Positions 15,535-23,799 of a stretch of DNA of 24,160 nucleotides are shown here, piece after piece. How positions within the stretch are numbered: position 1 is the stretch's first letter; the number at the start of each line of letters is the position of its first letter. The DNA is from Christiangramia sp. GTDB lineage: Bacteria > Bacteroidota > Bacteroidia > Flavobacteriales > Flavobacteriaceae. The notes under the pieces were generated by a model. It did no database searches, was not told the DNA's origin, and saw only the letters and a program-made list of their open reading frames with translations. Position numbers and translations under genes: made by a program. Location: the NCBI GenBank assembly GCA_024635735.1, contig JAGXII010000009.1:1-24160 (forward strand), read 5' to 3'.

Positions 15535-18500
15535 TTATAGTGTTAGGTAATTTATCTGAAGCACGGTTTGGTTATACGCATTCAGATTTTCGTAATAGGA
15601 AAGAATGATCTGGTATGAGTTTTCCAGACTTAGGATATATTCAAAAAAATCAATCTCTCCGTTTTTATAGCTTAAGTTTGCGGTTTTAATGATCTCTTCA
15701 GAAAGACCTTTCCCTTCATTTTCGAAGTAAAAAAGAGCTTCACGGTGCTTATTTAATTGTTGCATAAGCTGGGTATATTCTGAATTCAGCCTCATCTTAT
15801 AATCTTCTGTTTCCTGCTCGGCCGCCTGCTTCGCAATATTTGCAGCCTTAATTTTTGATGAATTTCCGAAAAATAACAGCGGAATATGAACACCTATCTG
15901 GTAACCTTTCAAAGGATCATTGATCGCCGCGTTATTAAATTGAAAATAACTAAGGCTGATATCTGGTAACAGATTTTGCTTTTCCAGCCCCGCTTTGGCC
16001 TGAAAATAGTCATTGCGATTTTTATAAAATTCCAGACCGGGATTACCTTCAATTCCCATGTTTTTAATAGATAGTTTTTCCAATGGAATCGTTTTAATAA
16101 AAAATTCCTGATCTGTATTAAGAAGTGGTTTTAATTTTTCTTGCGAAATGGCAATCTCATTTTGAGCCTGTTTTAGCTGAGTTTCCAGTTGTTTTTGTTT
16201 GGAACGTGCAGTGATCTTTTCCAAATAATTAGTTTCACCAAGTTCAAACCTCCTTTTCGCAGCATGAGCAAATTTTTGATACAAACTATCCAGGTCTTCA
16301 TATACGGCGATCTTGGCCTTTTCATATTGAAACTGATAGTAAACACCGGTAACTTCCTGTTCCAGCTTTAATTTTTTAATATCGAAACGGCTTTGCTGCT
16401 GTTTAAACTGGGTTTTATGCACCTTTTTTCTGGCAAAGTATAGCGTTGGAAAATTAAAGAATTGTCGCACGCCAAGCACATTCAGCGTTTCCTCTCCTGC
16501 ACGGTTGCTTTCATCTTTTCCAAAATAGCCTTCAGTTTTGTCAAAAGTAAAGGCACTTCCAATAAGTGCATCGGCTTCATCAACCCGAAGGGAGGAAGCC
16601 TGGAGCCCGAGATTATTTTCAATTGCGATTTCCTTCAGTTCTTCGACATTCTCAATGGTTTTCATCTGAGTTTCCTGCGAAAATCCTGAAAAGCATACCA
16701 ATAATAGAAGTATACTCAAAGGCTTCACCTTAAGCTTTTCATTAGCTTTTCCTTTTTTCTTTTTCTCTTTATTGAAAAGCGAATAAATTACCGGTAACAC
16801 GATTAGAGTAAGCAGGGTAGAGGTGATCAATCCACCAATGACAACGGTGGCCAGGGGACGTTGTACTTCTGCACCTGCACCGGTTGATATGGCCATTGGT
16901 AAAAATCCTAATGCGGCAGCAGAGGCGGTTAAGAGTACAGCGCGTAGCCTGTTCTGTGCTCCATTTACAATAAGATCATCATTATTTTCCATTCCCTCTT
17001 CTCTTAACTCTTTAAATTGCTCTATAAGTACGATCCCGTTTAGCACGGCAATACCAAATAGAGCGATAAATCCAACTCCAGCAGAGATACTAAAAGGCAT
17101 TCCACGTATCCATAGCAAAAGAACTCCGCCTACTGCAGCTAATGGAATAGCCGAAAATATCATTATTGCTTCTCTAAAGGTTCCAAAAGCGAAATATAAA
17201 AGGATAAAAATGAGCACTAATGCGATGGGAACGGCAATTTTTAGACGTGAGGTGGCACTTTGTAAATTTTCAAATTGTCCGCCATAAGTGATGCTATATC
17301 CAGGAGGTAAACTAATATTGGCATCTACAATTGCACTAATCTTATTAACAACAGTTTGTAAATCACTATCTCTCACGTTTACTCCAACGACAATACGTCT
17401 TTGGGTATTATCACGAGAAATTTTTGCGGCTCCTTTTTGATAAGTGATATCTGCCAGTTCGCTTAGGGGAACCTTTTCTCCGGAAGGAGTATCTACATAA
17501 AGGTTCTTTAAATTCGAAATGTCCTGACGTCTGTCTTTTTGCAGTCTTAGCACCATATCGAAACGTTTTTCCCCTTCAAATACACTACCCATAGTTGCTC
17601 CTGAAAAGCCCATCGTAATAATTTTATTTAGATCTGCTATATTAAGGCCGTAGCGGGCAATCTTTTCACGTTTGAAGTTTACATTCATTTGCGGAAGACC
17701 CACAATTTTTTCAACTACGATATCTGAAGCTCCTTCAACGTCCTTGATAAGATTTTTGATCTTTTGTGCCTTGGTATTTAAAATCGCCAGATTTTCCCCA
17801 AAGATCTTAACGGCAATATCGGCTCGTACCCCGGTGATCAATTCATTAAAACGCATTTCTATGGGCTGAGTGAATTCGATTTCCATTCCCGGAATTATTG
17901 CCAAAGCTTCTTTAAACCTATCAGCCAGCTCATCTTTCGAATCAGCCGAAACCCATTCATCTTTCGGTTTTAGTGATACAATAACATCACTTTCTTCCAT
18001 AGACATAGGGTCAGTAGGAACTTCTGCTGCACCTATACGGCTTACTACCTGGTCTACTTCTGGAAAGCTATCAATAAGTATGTTTTCAATTCGCGTGGTG
18101 ATTTCTATAGTTTTACTCAGGGAAGTTCCTGTTTTTAAAACCGGTTGAATTACAAAGTCACCTTCATCTAACTGCGGAATAAATTCACCGCCCATTCTAC
18201 TGTAAATAAAACCTGAAATTAAAAGCAAGATAACAGCCATTCCAAGTACCAGTTTTTTTCGGCTTAGTGCCCAAATAATAGAAGGTTTATATATTCGGTT
18301 TAAAAATTTGATAAGCCTAACAGATATATTTTTTTCTGAAGGTTCTTTTGATTTTAAAAATAGCGCCGAAACTACCGGGACATAAGTAATACAGAAGATC
18401 ATGGCTCCAATAAGTGCGAAACTAAAGGTGAGCGCCATTGGGCGGAACATTTTCCCCTCCACACCACTTAAAGACAGAATAGGAATAAAAACAATAAGGA

Positions 18501-19878
18501 TGATCAATTGCCCAAATATCGCTGAATTCATCATTTTTGAAGCGCTATCATAGGTAACCCGGTCTTTCAAGTTTCCGAGTTCTTGTTTGTCCAGATCTTC
18601 ATATTCATTTTGTTTTCGGGTAAGTTTAAAGGCTGTAAACTCCACTATAATTACGGCACCATCTATTATGATCCCAAAATCTATCGCCCCAAGGCTCATC
18701 AAATTAGCGTCTATTCCGAATAGATACATCAGGGAAAGAGCGAAGAGCAGACATAAAGGAATTACCGAAGCCACTACCAGCCCCGAACGAAAGTTCCCAA
18801 GCAGAAGTACAACCACGAAAATAACGATGAGGCATCCTAGAATAAGATTCTCGGCGATTGTAAAAGTGGTTCTTCCTATGAGCTCGCTACGATCTAAAAA
18901 AGGTTTGATTACCACACCTTCCGGAAGCGTTTTCGAGATATTTTCTACACGTTCCTTTACCGCTTGAATAACTTTGTTTGAATTTGCACCTTTAAGCATC
19001 ATGACCTGACCAAGAACGGTTTCACCTTTGCCGTTGGCGGTAATGGCACCAAAACGAGTTGCCTGTCCAAAACCAACTTTTGCAACATCTTTCACATATA
19101 CCGGTGTCCCATTTTCATTTTTAACCACGATATTCCTGATGTCGTCTAATGAAGTAACCCGACCCTGACCGCGAATAAAATATGCCTGATTCACCTTTTC
19201 AATATAACCACCACCGGCTACGCTATTATTATTCTGAAGCGCGGTGAACAGTTGCGAAATGGAAATATCCATCGCATTTAGCTTTTTGGAGTTTATCCCA
19301 ACTTCATATTCTTTTACATAACCACCCCAGGCGTTGATCTCCACCACTCCTTTAATACCGGAAAGCTGTCTTTTTACGACCCAGTCTTGAATGGTCCTAA
19401 GATCTTCAGCAGAATAACGATCTTCATATCCGGGTTTAGTGTCTAAGGTATATTGATAAACTTCACCTAAACCGGTAGTAATGGGTCCCATTTCTGGCTT
19501 TCCGAATCCGTCGGGTATTTTTTCAGAAGCAGATTTTATTTTCTCTGCGATAAGCTGCCTGGGCAAATAGGTACCAAGATTTTCTTCGAACACGATGGTG
19601 ACCACAGATAATCCAAATTTAGATACGGAACGTATTTCCTTAACTCCGGGTAAATTGGCCATTTCCAATTCTACCGGATAGGTGATGTATTGCTCCATAT
19701 CCTGCGTAGAGAGGTTCTGGGAAGTGGTAATAACCTGTACCTGGTTATTTGTTACATCGGGCACTGCGCCCACAGGGATTTGCGAAAGTGAATATACCCC
19801 AAAACCAATAATAAAGACCGTAAAAAGTAAGACGATTAGTTTATGGGAAATACTAAATTTTATAATACGATCAAGCAT
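15535..19878 (-). CDS. czcA: CzcA-type heavy-metal RND pump fused to an outer-membrane factor
   Basis: 1447 aa, about 400 longer than a usual CzcA. Residues 1-1035 are a complete HME-RND pump: GAVPDVTNNQVQV after helix 1, and helix 4 with DFGIIIDGAVIIVE, giving D400, D406 and E413, the D-D-E set of the CzcA (Zn/Co/Cd/Ni) branch rather than the Cu/Ag CusA branch. After a Lys-rich cytoplasmic stretch, residues 1051-1068 (KPLSILLLLVCFSGFSQ) look like a signal peptide, and 1069-1447 form a CusC/TolC-like channel with long helices. The chain may be cut after this internal signal to release the outer-membrane factor. This layout recurs in Bacteroidota CzcA proteins. It sits between a sensor kinase gene and the adaptor gene, so the operon supplies all parts of a tripartite metal exporter. 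Confidence 0.93.
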   Translation of the reverse strand: MLDRIIKFSISHKLIVLLFTVFIIGFGVYSLSQIPVGAVPDVTNNQVQVITTSQNLSTQDMEQYITYPVELEMANLPGVKEIRSVSKFGLSVVTIVFEENLGTYLPRQLIAEKIKSASEKIPDGFGKPEMGPITTGLGEVYQYTLDTKPGYEDRYSAEDLRTIQDWVVKRQLSGIKGVVEINAWGGYVKEYEVGINSKKLNAMDISISQLFTALQNNNSVAGGGYIEKVNQAYFIRGQGRVTSLDDIRNIVVKNENGTPVYVKDVAKVGFGQATRFGAITANGKGETVLGQVMMLKGANSNKVIQAVKERVENISKTLPEGVVIKPFLDRSELIGRTTFTIAENLILGCLIVIFVVVLLLGNFRSGLVVASVIPLCLLFALSLMYLFGIDANLMSLGAIDFGIIIDGAVIIVEFTAFKLTRKQNEYEDLDKQELGNLKDRVTYDSASKMMNSAIFGQLIILIVFIPILSLSGVEGKMFRPMALTFSFALIGAMIFCITYVPVVSALFLKSKEPSEKNISVRLIKFLNRIYKPSIIWALSRKKLVLGMAVILLLISGFIYSRMGGEFIPQLDEGDFVIQPVLKTGTSLSKTIEITTRIENILIDSFPEVDQVVSRIGAAEVPTDPMSMEESDVIVSLKPKDEWVSADSKDELADRFKEALAIIPGMEIEFTQPIEMRFNELITGVRADIAVKIFGENLAILNTKAQKIKNLIKDVEGASDIVVEKIVGLPQMNVNFKREKIARYGLNIADLNKIITMGFSGATMGSVFEGEKRFDMVLRLQKDRRQDISNLKNLYVDTPSGEKVPLSELADITYQKGAAKISRDNTQRRIVVGVNVRDSDLQTVVNKISAIVDANISLPPGYSITYGGQFENLQSATSRLKIAVPIALVLIFILLYFAFGTFREAIMIFSAIPLAAVGGVLLLWIRGMPFSISAGVGFIALFGIAVLNGIVLIEQFKELREEGMENNDDLIVNGAQNRLRAVLLTASAAALGFLPMAISTGAGAEVQRPLATVVIGGLITSTLLTLIVLPVIYSLFNKEKKKKGKANEKLKVKPLSILLLLVCFSGFSQETQMKTIENVEELKEIAIENNLGLQASSLRVDEADALIGSAFTFDKTEGYFGKDESNRAGEETLNVLGVRQFFNFPTLYFARKKVHKTQFKQQQSRFDIKKLKLEQEVTGVYYQFQYEKAKIAVYEDLDSLYQKFAHAAKRRFELGETNYLEKITARSKQKQLETQLKQAQNEIAISQEKLKPLLNTDQEFFIKTIPLEKLSIKNMGIEGNPGLEFYKNRNDYFQAKAGLEKQNLLPDISLSYFQFNNAAINDPLKGYQIGVHIPLLFFGNSSKIKAANIAKQAAEQETEDYKMRLNSEYTQLMQQLNKHREALFYFENEGKGLSEEIIKTANLSYKNGEIDFFEYILSLENSYQIILSYYENLNAYNQTVLQINYLTL

Positions 19879-19897
19879 AGTGTCTTTTTATCTTGTT

Positions 19898-19905
19898 CAA
19901 AGATA
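19898..19905 (-). promoter_or_regulatory. Internal -7 element before the czcA fusion gene
   Basis: The minus strand has TATCTTTG, a full TAnnTTTG match, 20 bp before the ATG at 19878. This is the same distance as in the TolC operon. No clear -33 is present, which fits a promoter activated by a response regulator such as the one encoded upstream. It would let the pump and adaptor be induced separately from the sensor genes. Confidence 0.5.
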
Positions 19906-19933
19906 ATTTCTATCCATCTGTAACGGGAGTTTA

Positions 19934-21322
19934 CTAGCTTAAGATTGGCTTAAAATATATGCGGAAAGTAGTTCCTTTATGAGATTTGCTATTCAGCTTT
20001 AATTTAGCCCCAATTGCATCTGCCGATTTTTTAGCAATGGATAGGCCGAGTCCGTTTCCGCTAATGTGTTTATGCTTCATCGCATCAGACCTATAAAAAC
20101 TATTGAATATTTTTTCCGGATCTTCCTCATTAATGCCAATCCCTTCATCCTTGATCGTACAGATTACTGAATCTTTTTTTGTATTTATTGAAATGTAGAT
20201 GTGACCTTCTTTTTCAGAATATTTTATAGCATTTTGAATGATATTATCCAGGATCAAATAAGCATAATATCGAGGCACCTGATATTCTACAGAACTTTCC
20301 AGGTCTAATTTTACCTGAAGGCCTTTCTCCTGAATGCTGTCTTTATATTTAGAAAGGATATCATCTATTAGGGTAGGTAGAACGGTCAAATCTTCGGTCA
20401 TTCCTTTTGCAGAAGCTTCCATTCTGGCCAAAGTGAGCAGTTGTTCCAGGGTTAAGGTCATCAGGTCGATAACGCTTAATCCATAATTTATCTTTTCTTC
20501 ATATTCCTGTGGGCTTCGTTCTCGTTGTATTAAAACCTCTAAGGTTCCACGAAGGGAAGACAGGGGAGTACGCAATTCATGCGACGCGTCTGAGGTGAAT
20601 TGTCGTTCTCTTTCAATAGTTCTTTCTATGCGGTTTAGTAGCTCATTAATTGCCGAAGAAAGTTCGTGCAATTCATCTTTTTTTTGAGGAAGACTAACAC
20701 GTTTGTTCAGGTTATTGCGCGTAATCTTATTAGTAGTGGAAATTATAGATCTTATTGGAGCAATACTACGCCCTGCTAAAAAACTGGAAATAAGAAACAA
20801 TCCCAGAAGTACAACAGGGTAAAGGATTAGCAGTGTATTGCCAAGGTTTCTTATTACTGTTGTAGAACCTTCCAGAGACATTGCGGCCAGAACATATCCT
20901 CGTAATTCACCTTTTTTTTTAAGAGGTAGCTGGACCTGCCGAATAGGCTCGTTAGAAAGCAAGGCATTAAAATGCTGTCCGGCTTTTTGGTTTGCTGAAG
21001 CGATTAATTCTTTTTCTTTTAAATTGGGAGATTTGTCAAAAAGCTTTCCGTCTTTACCAGAAAGCTGTATAAACACCGGATTCACCTGCACTTCCATATG
21101 TTCCCGCTCTTCCAGTTCCTTTTTATTGGAGAAATAAATACTGTCATTCTTAATAGTAATTTCCTGAGTATGCTTTTGTATTTCAAAATTTAAGTCTTTA
21201 TCCAAATTTGTATACACAGTGCTTTTCACAACAAAAAAGATCCCCAAAAACACGAGCGCGATAATAAGGCCGGTCGCGACTATATAGTGCAGGGCAATTC
21301 TGTTTTTGAAATTAAGCTTCAT
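19934..21322 (-). CDS. sensor histidine kinase of a metal-responsive two-component system
   Basis: About 462 aa. An N-terminal helix lies at about residues 9-33, a periplasmic sensor segment to about 160, a second helix near 162-185, then HAMP, HisKA and HATPase domains. The phospho-acceptor histidine is in SHELRTP (codon at 20579-20581). N-box (NIIQNAIKYS), G1 (DEGIGI) and G2 (GNGLGLSI) motifs are all present. The ATG at 21322 is preferred; a GTG at 21331 would add three residues and leave only 5 bp after the regulator stop. It shares an operon with the response regulator and lies upstream of the CzcA fusion, in the layout of CusS/CzcS-like metal sensors; the metal is not identifiable. Confidence 0.92.
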   Translation of the reverse strand: MKLNFKNRIALHYIVATGLIIALVFLGIFFVVKSTVYTNLDKDLNFEIQKHTQEITIKNDSIYFSNKKELEEREHMEVQVNPVFIQLSGKDGKLFDKSPNLKEKELIASANQKAGQHFNALLSNEPIRQVQLPLKKKGELRGYVLAAMSLEGSTTVIRNLGNTLLILYPVVLLGLFLISSFLAGRSIAPIRSIISTTNKITRNNLNKRVSLPQKKDELHELSSAINELLNRIERTIERERQFTSDASHELRTPLSSLRGTLEVLIQRERSPQEYEEKINYGLSVIDLMTLTLEQLLTLARMEASAKGMTEDLTVLPTLIDDILSKYKDSIQEKGLQVKLDLESSVEYQVPRYYAYLILDNIIQNAIKYSEKEGHIYISINTKKDSVICTIKDEGIGINEEDPEKIFNSFYRSDAMKHKHISGNGLGLSIAKKSADAIGAKLKLNSKSHKGTTFRIYFKPILS

Positions 21323-21336
21323 TCTAATCACTGGTT

Positions 21337-22019
21337 TTAAATTTCTTGTTGAGAATCTTTGATAATATATCCAACCCCGCGAATGGTCTGGATAGAATTT
21401 TCCTGAGCACTTAAATCCAGTTTCTTACGTAATGAATTGATATACACATCTATTACGCTGGTATCGTAATCAAAATGTATGTCCCAAACCTCTCGAATGA
21501 TCTCTTTGCGCTCGCAAACCTTTCCTTTATTCTGAAGCAAAAACTGCAATAGATCAAATTCTCTTTGGGTAAGATAGATTTCTTCGTTATTTTTGAAAAC
21601 CTGGTGAGTATCCCTTTTAAGAATAATGTCACCTACAGAAAGTGCTTCGCTTTCTTCTTCTGGGATTTTGCGTAACTGAACCTTTATTCGTTCTAATAAC
21701 TCTTTAAAGTGAAAGGGTTTTTTAATATAATCGTTAGCCCGGCTTGTAAACCTACGATAGTGTCCTCAACGGTATCTTTAGCCGTCAAAAAAATTATGGG
21801 AATATTGCTGAATTTTTCTCTGAACTGCTTACAGATTTCAATACCGTTAATACCCGGCAGCATCCAGTCCAGGAGCAATAATTCATACTTTCCGGTTAGT
21901 GCAAGTTCCAGCCCTTCTATGCCTTCATCTGTCACCTTAACCCTAAAGCCATTTTCTTCCAGTCCCTGTTGTATAAAATTGGCGATTCCTGATTCATCTT
22001 CTACAAGGAGTATGTTCAT
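21337..22019 (-). pseudogene. OmpR/CusR-type response regulator, frameshifted
   Basis: The start reads MNILLVEDES with E7/D8, the phospho-acceptor D51 in LLLLDWMLPG, and T79 in FLTAK. After GLQAG the frame breaks: the CCC run at 21738-21740 (plus strand) has one base too few. Adding one C restores GLQAGANDYIKKPF and an unbroken frame through the DNA-binding winged helix (REFDLLQFLL, SVIDVYINSLRKKL, TIRGVGY) to the stop at 21337, giving about 228 aa, the normal OmpR-family length. As read, the product stops after about 108 aa with no DNA-binding domain. Because both halves are otherwise perfectly conserved, a sequencing or assembly error in a homopolymer is more likely than decay. The natural partner is the kinase 15 bp downstream, and the target probably the czcA promoter. 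Confidence 0.88.
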
Positions 22020-22201
22020 CTTACAAATTTCAATTTTTAAAATGGAAATGGACTTATTCTTATCCTTAAGATTCGATTAAAATTTAAAAATTAGTAATAT
22101 TTTAATTTAACGAATAGTACTCTTGATTTTTTAGACCACTGTCATGTTAAACTAGGCTTCACCATAAGATATGTTATCAAGTACAAAATAAGTTTCTTTA
22201 A

Positions 22202-22221
22202 ACAAACTTTGGTTAGTTTGT
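22202..22221. repeat. 7-bp inverted repeat downstream of the PAS kinase
   Basis: ACAAACT (22202-22208) and AGTTTGT (22215-22221) are exact reverse complements around 6 nt. It lies about 70 bp beyond the kinase stop in the gap before the response regulator (22020-22293). No T-run follows on the minus strand, so terminator function is uncertain. I see no other feature in this 274-bp gap. Confidence 0.4.
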
Positions 22222-22293
22222 CCTACAACTTGTAAAAAAATCGAAGGAACTTCATTAATCCCTAGATTGATAGCAAAGCTGTTAAAACGAAGT

Positions 22294-23409
22294 TTAAGAT
22301 TTGAAATTTAAAATAAAGCTTGTTCCAACATTTACCTTACTTTCTACACTTATACTTCCCCCTAAGCTATTCATATAGTTATTAACCAGGTATAAGCCTA
22401 TCCCTTTACTATCATGGTGATCATGAAAACTCTGGTGTAGTCTAAAAATTTTATTCTCAGCTTTTTTCATATCAAAACCAAGTCCGTTATCGGTAAAATT
22501 GATTTGTATAAAATTATGGATTTTTTTAGATGTAATATTAATTTTGGGAGTAATCCCGGGTCTGGAATATTTTATTGAATTTGAAATTAAATTGAGAAAT
22601 ATGCTATGCAGATAAAAGGTGTTGAAGTTTATATCCGGAACTTCCGAAAAATCTATTTTAAAAACAGCCTTAGAATCTTCAATCAATGCTTTTAAAGGCT
22701 TCATTGTATTGTCCAGGATCTTCTTTAGATTAACCTTTTCAAGTTTTACGTTTAATTTATCGTCTTCATTTAAAATATCAATATGTTTATTTAAAGTGTC
22801 CTTCAACTGAAAAGTCGAGGTTTCCAGCATTTGAATATAAGACTGTGTTTCTTCATTTTCGATTGTAGAAGTATCAATAAGACTTAAAATAGAAAGTAAA
22901 TTATTCACGGGAGCCCTCAGGTCATGTGAGGTGGTATAGGTTAATTGTTTGAACTCTGCATTTACTTTAGTAAGATTGGCAAGAAGGGAATTTCTTTCTT
23001 CCTCTAATTTTTTTATATGGGTAATATTTTTAGCGATGGAATAAATTAAATTTAAGGAAGGTTCGGGAATAGAGGTCCAGGTGAGCCATACAATTTCCCC
23101 TGATTTGGTTAAATACCGGTTTTCAAAATTTAAAAGAGGAACATCCTTTTTAAGATGGTCCCTGAAGCTTGAAGTAATATTTTTATCTCCCGGGTATATA
23201 TTATCACTTATGGGTCTCGAAAATAATTCTTCTTGTGTATATCCCAATAATTTTAGAAATGCAGGATTTACTCTTTTAAAAAAACCATCATATCCTGCAA
23301 TACATAGAAAATCGGTTGATGATTCAAAAAAAGGTTCAATATTAAATTGTTTTTCAACATTTAACACAGGCTTTTCAGAAACTGTTATGGAAGTGAATTC
23401 GTTTTTCAT
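22294..23409 (-). CDS. soluble PAS-domain sensor histidine kinase
   Basis: 371 aa without signal peptide or membrane helices, so cytoplasmic. A PAS domain spans about residues 25-130 (FLCIAGYDGFFKRVNPAFLKLLGYT and later LTKSGEIVWLTW, the classic PAS/PAC pattern). A short coiled linker is followed by a HisKA domain with TSHDLRAPVNN and phospho-acceptor H162. The ATPase domain has NLISNSIKYS, DNGLGFDM and KGIGLYLV. No response regulator gene adjoins it (the next one belongs to the metal operon), so it is an orphan kinase. Related Bacteroidota proteins usually signal light, redox or small-molecule cues through PAS, but no cofactor-binding residue is evident. Confidence 0.9.
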   Translation of the reverse strand: MKNEFTSITVSEKPVLNVEKQFNIEPFFESSTDFLCIAGYDGFFKRVNPAFLKLLGYTQEELFSRPISDNIYPGDKNITSSFRDHLKKDVPLLNFENRYLTKSGEIVWLTWTSIPEPSLNLIYSIAKNITHIKKLEEERNSLLANLTKVNAEFKQLTYTTSHDLRAPVNNLLSILSLIDTSTIENEETQSYIQMLETSTFQLKDTLNKHIDILNEDDKLNVKLEKVNLKKILDNTMKPLKALIEDSKAVFKIDFSEVPDINFNTFYLHSIFLNLISNSIKYSRPGITPKINITSKKIHNFIQINFTDNGLGFDMKKAENKIFRLHQSFHDHHDSKGIGLYLVNNYMNSLGGSISVESKVNVGTSFILNFKS

Positions 23410-23586
23410 TTACCCTTATGGGTGTTTATTATTGAGTTTACTGGCTGAAAAAAGAAAAGTGGAGTAACTGGTATAGTATGGTTTCTTCAGTCAGTTTAAT
23501 ACTACACTAAAAAATTTTCCTATTGCAATTATACGATTTTAATATGCTTTTAATTGTGAATTGTCCTGATTGATGTATGAATTCTG

Positions 23587-23604
23587 AAATCTAACTTTAG
23601 ATTT
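23587..23604. promoter_or_regulatory. Perfect 8-bp palindrome upstream of the tlpA-like gene
   Basis: AAATCTAA-CT-TTAGATTT is a perfect 18-bp dyad, 31 bp before Crp-like site 4, and a possible second operator. The rest of the 390-bp gap between the kinase and the tlpA-like gene (23410-23799) holds site 4 and two promoter candidates; 23410-23586 shows nothing I can name. Confidence 0.4.
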
Positions 23605-23635
23605 AGTGGTTTCCGTATTAATTTCCTCTCATAAG

Positions 23636-23651
23636 TGTAACGCAGGTTACA
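23636..23651. promoter_or_regulatory. Crp/Fnr-like dyad (site 4), tlpA-like gene
   Basis: TGTAAC-GCAG-GTTACA is a perfect dyad and equals the Crp-type form TGTAA-N6-TTACA. It is the best of the four sites. Its centre (23643.5) lies 36.5 bp before the end of a -7-like TAGATTCG at 23673-23680. Confidence 0.7.
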
Positions 23652-23672
23652 TCCAGACTTAATATATAAAAT

Positions 23673-23680
23673 TAGATTCG
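23673..23680 (+). promoter_or_regulatory. -7-like element at the fixed distance from dyad site 4
   Basis: TAGATTCG matches TAnnTTTG at five of six fixed bases. It is placed exactly as in the two other dyad promoters. It would give a leader of about 110 nt before the ATG at 23800. Confidence 0.45.
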
Positions 23681-23716
23681 CTGCTGTGAATACAAAATCT
23701 TTTATAACATGCTATT

Positions 23717-23746
23717 TTGTTTCCCTTAATATCGGGTAAAACTTTG
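23717..23746 (+). promoter_or_regulatory. Alternative promoter of the tlpA-like gene
   Basis: TTG (23717-23719) and AAACTTTG (23739-23746) are 19 bp apart, a good Bacteroidota -33/-7 pair with one mismatch in the -7. It is closer to the start codon (54 bp) than the dyad-linked element and may act as a basal promoter. Confidence 0.4.
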
Positions 23747-23799
23747 TGTTGGAGGCAAGGGGGATAAAAATTGTATTTCAGATAGTAAAAAGATAGATC

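Noticed and set aside
19920..19934. Possible fifth Crp-like dyad, GTAAC-GGGA-GTTTAC
   Set aside because: The second half-site has an extra T, and the distance to the czcA -7 (19898-19905) does not match the 36.5-bp rule of the other sites.
21337..21549. Separate 70-aa DNA-binding protein at the end of the response regulator
   Set aside because: It begins at an internal TTG and continues the response-regulator frame after the one-base frameshift, so it is the C-terminal domain of the same gene.
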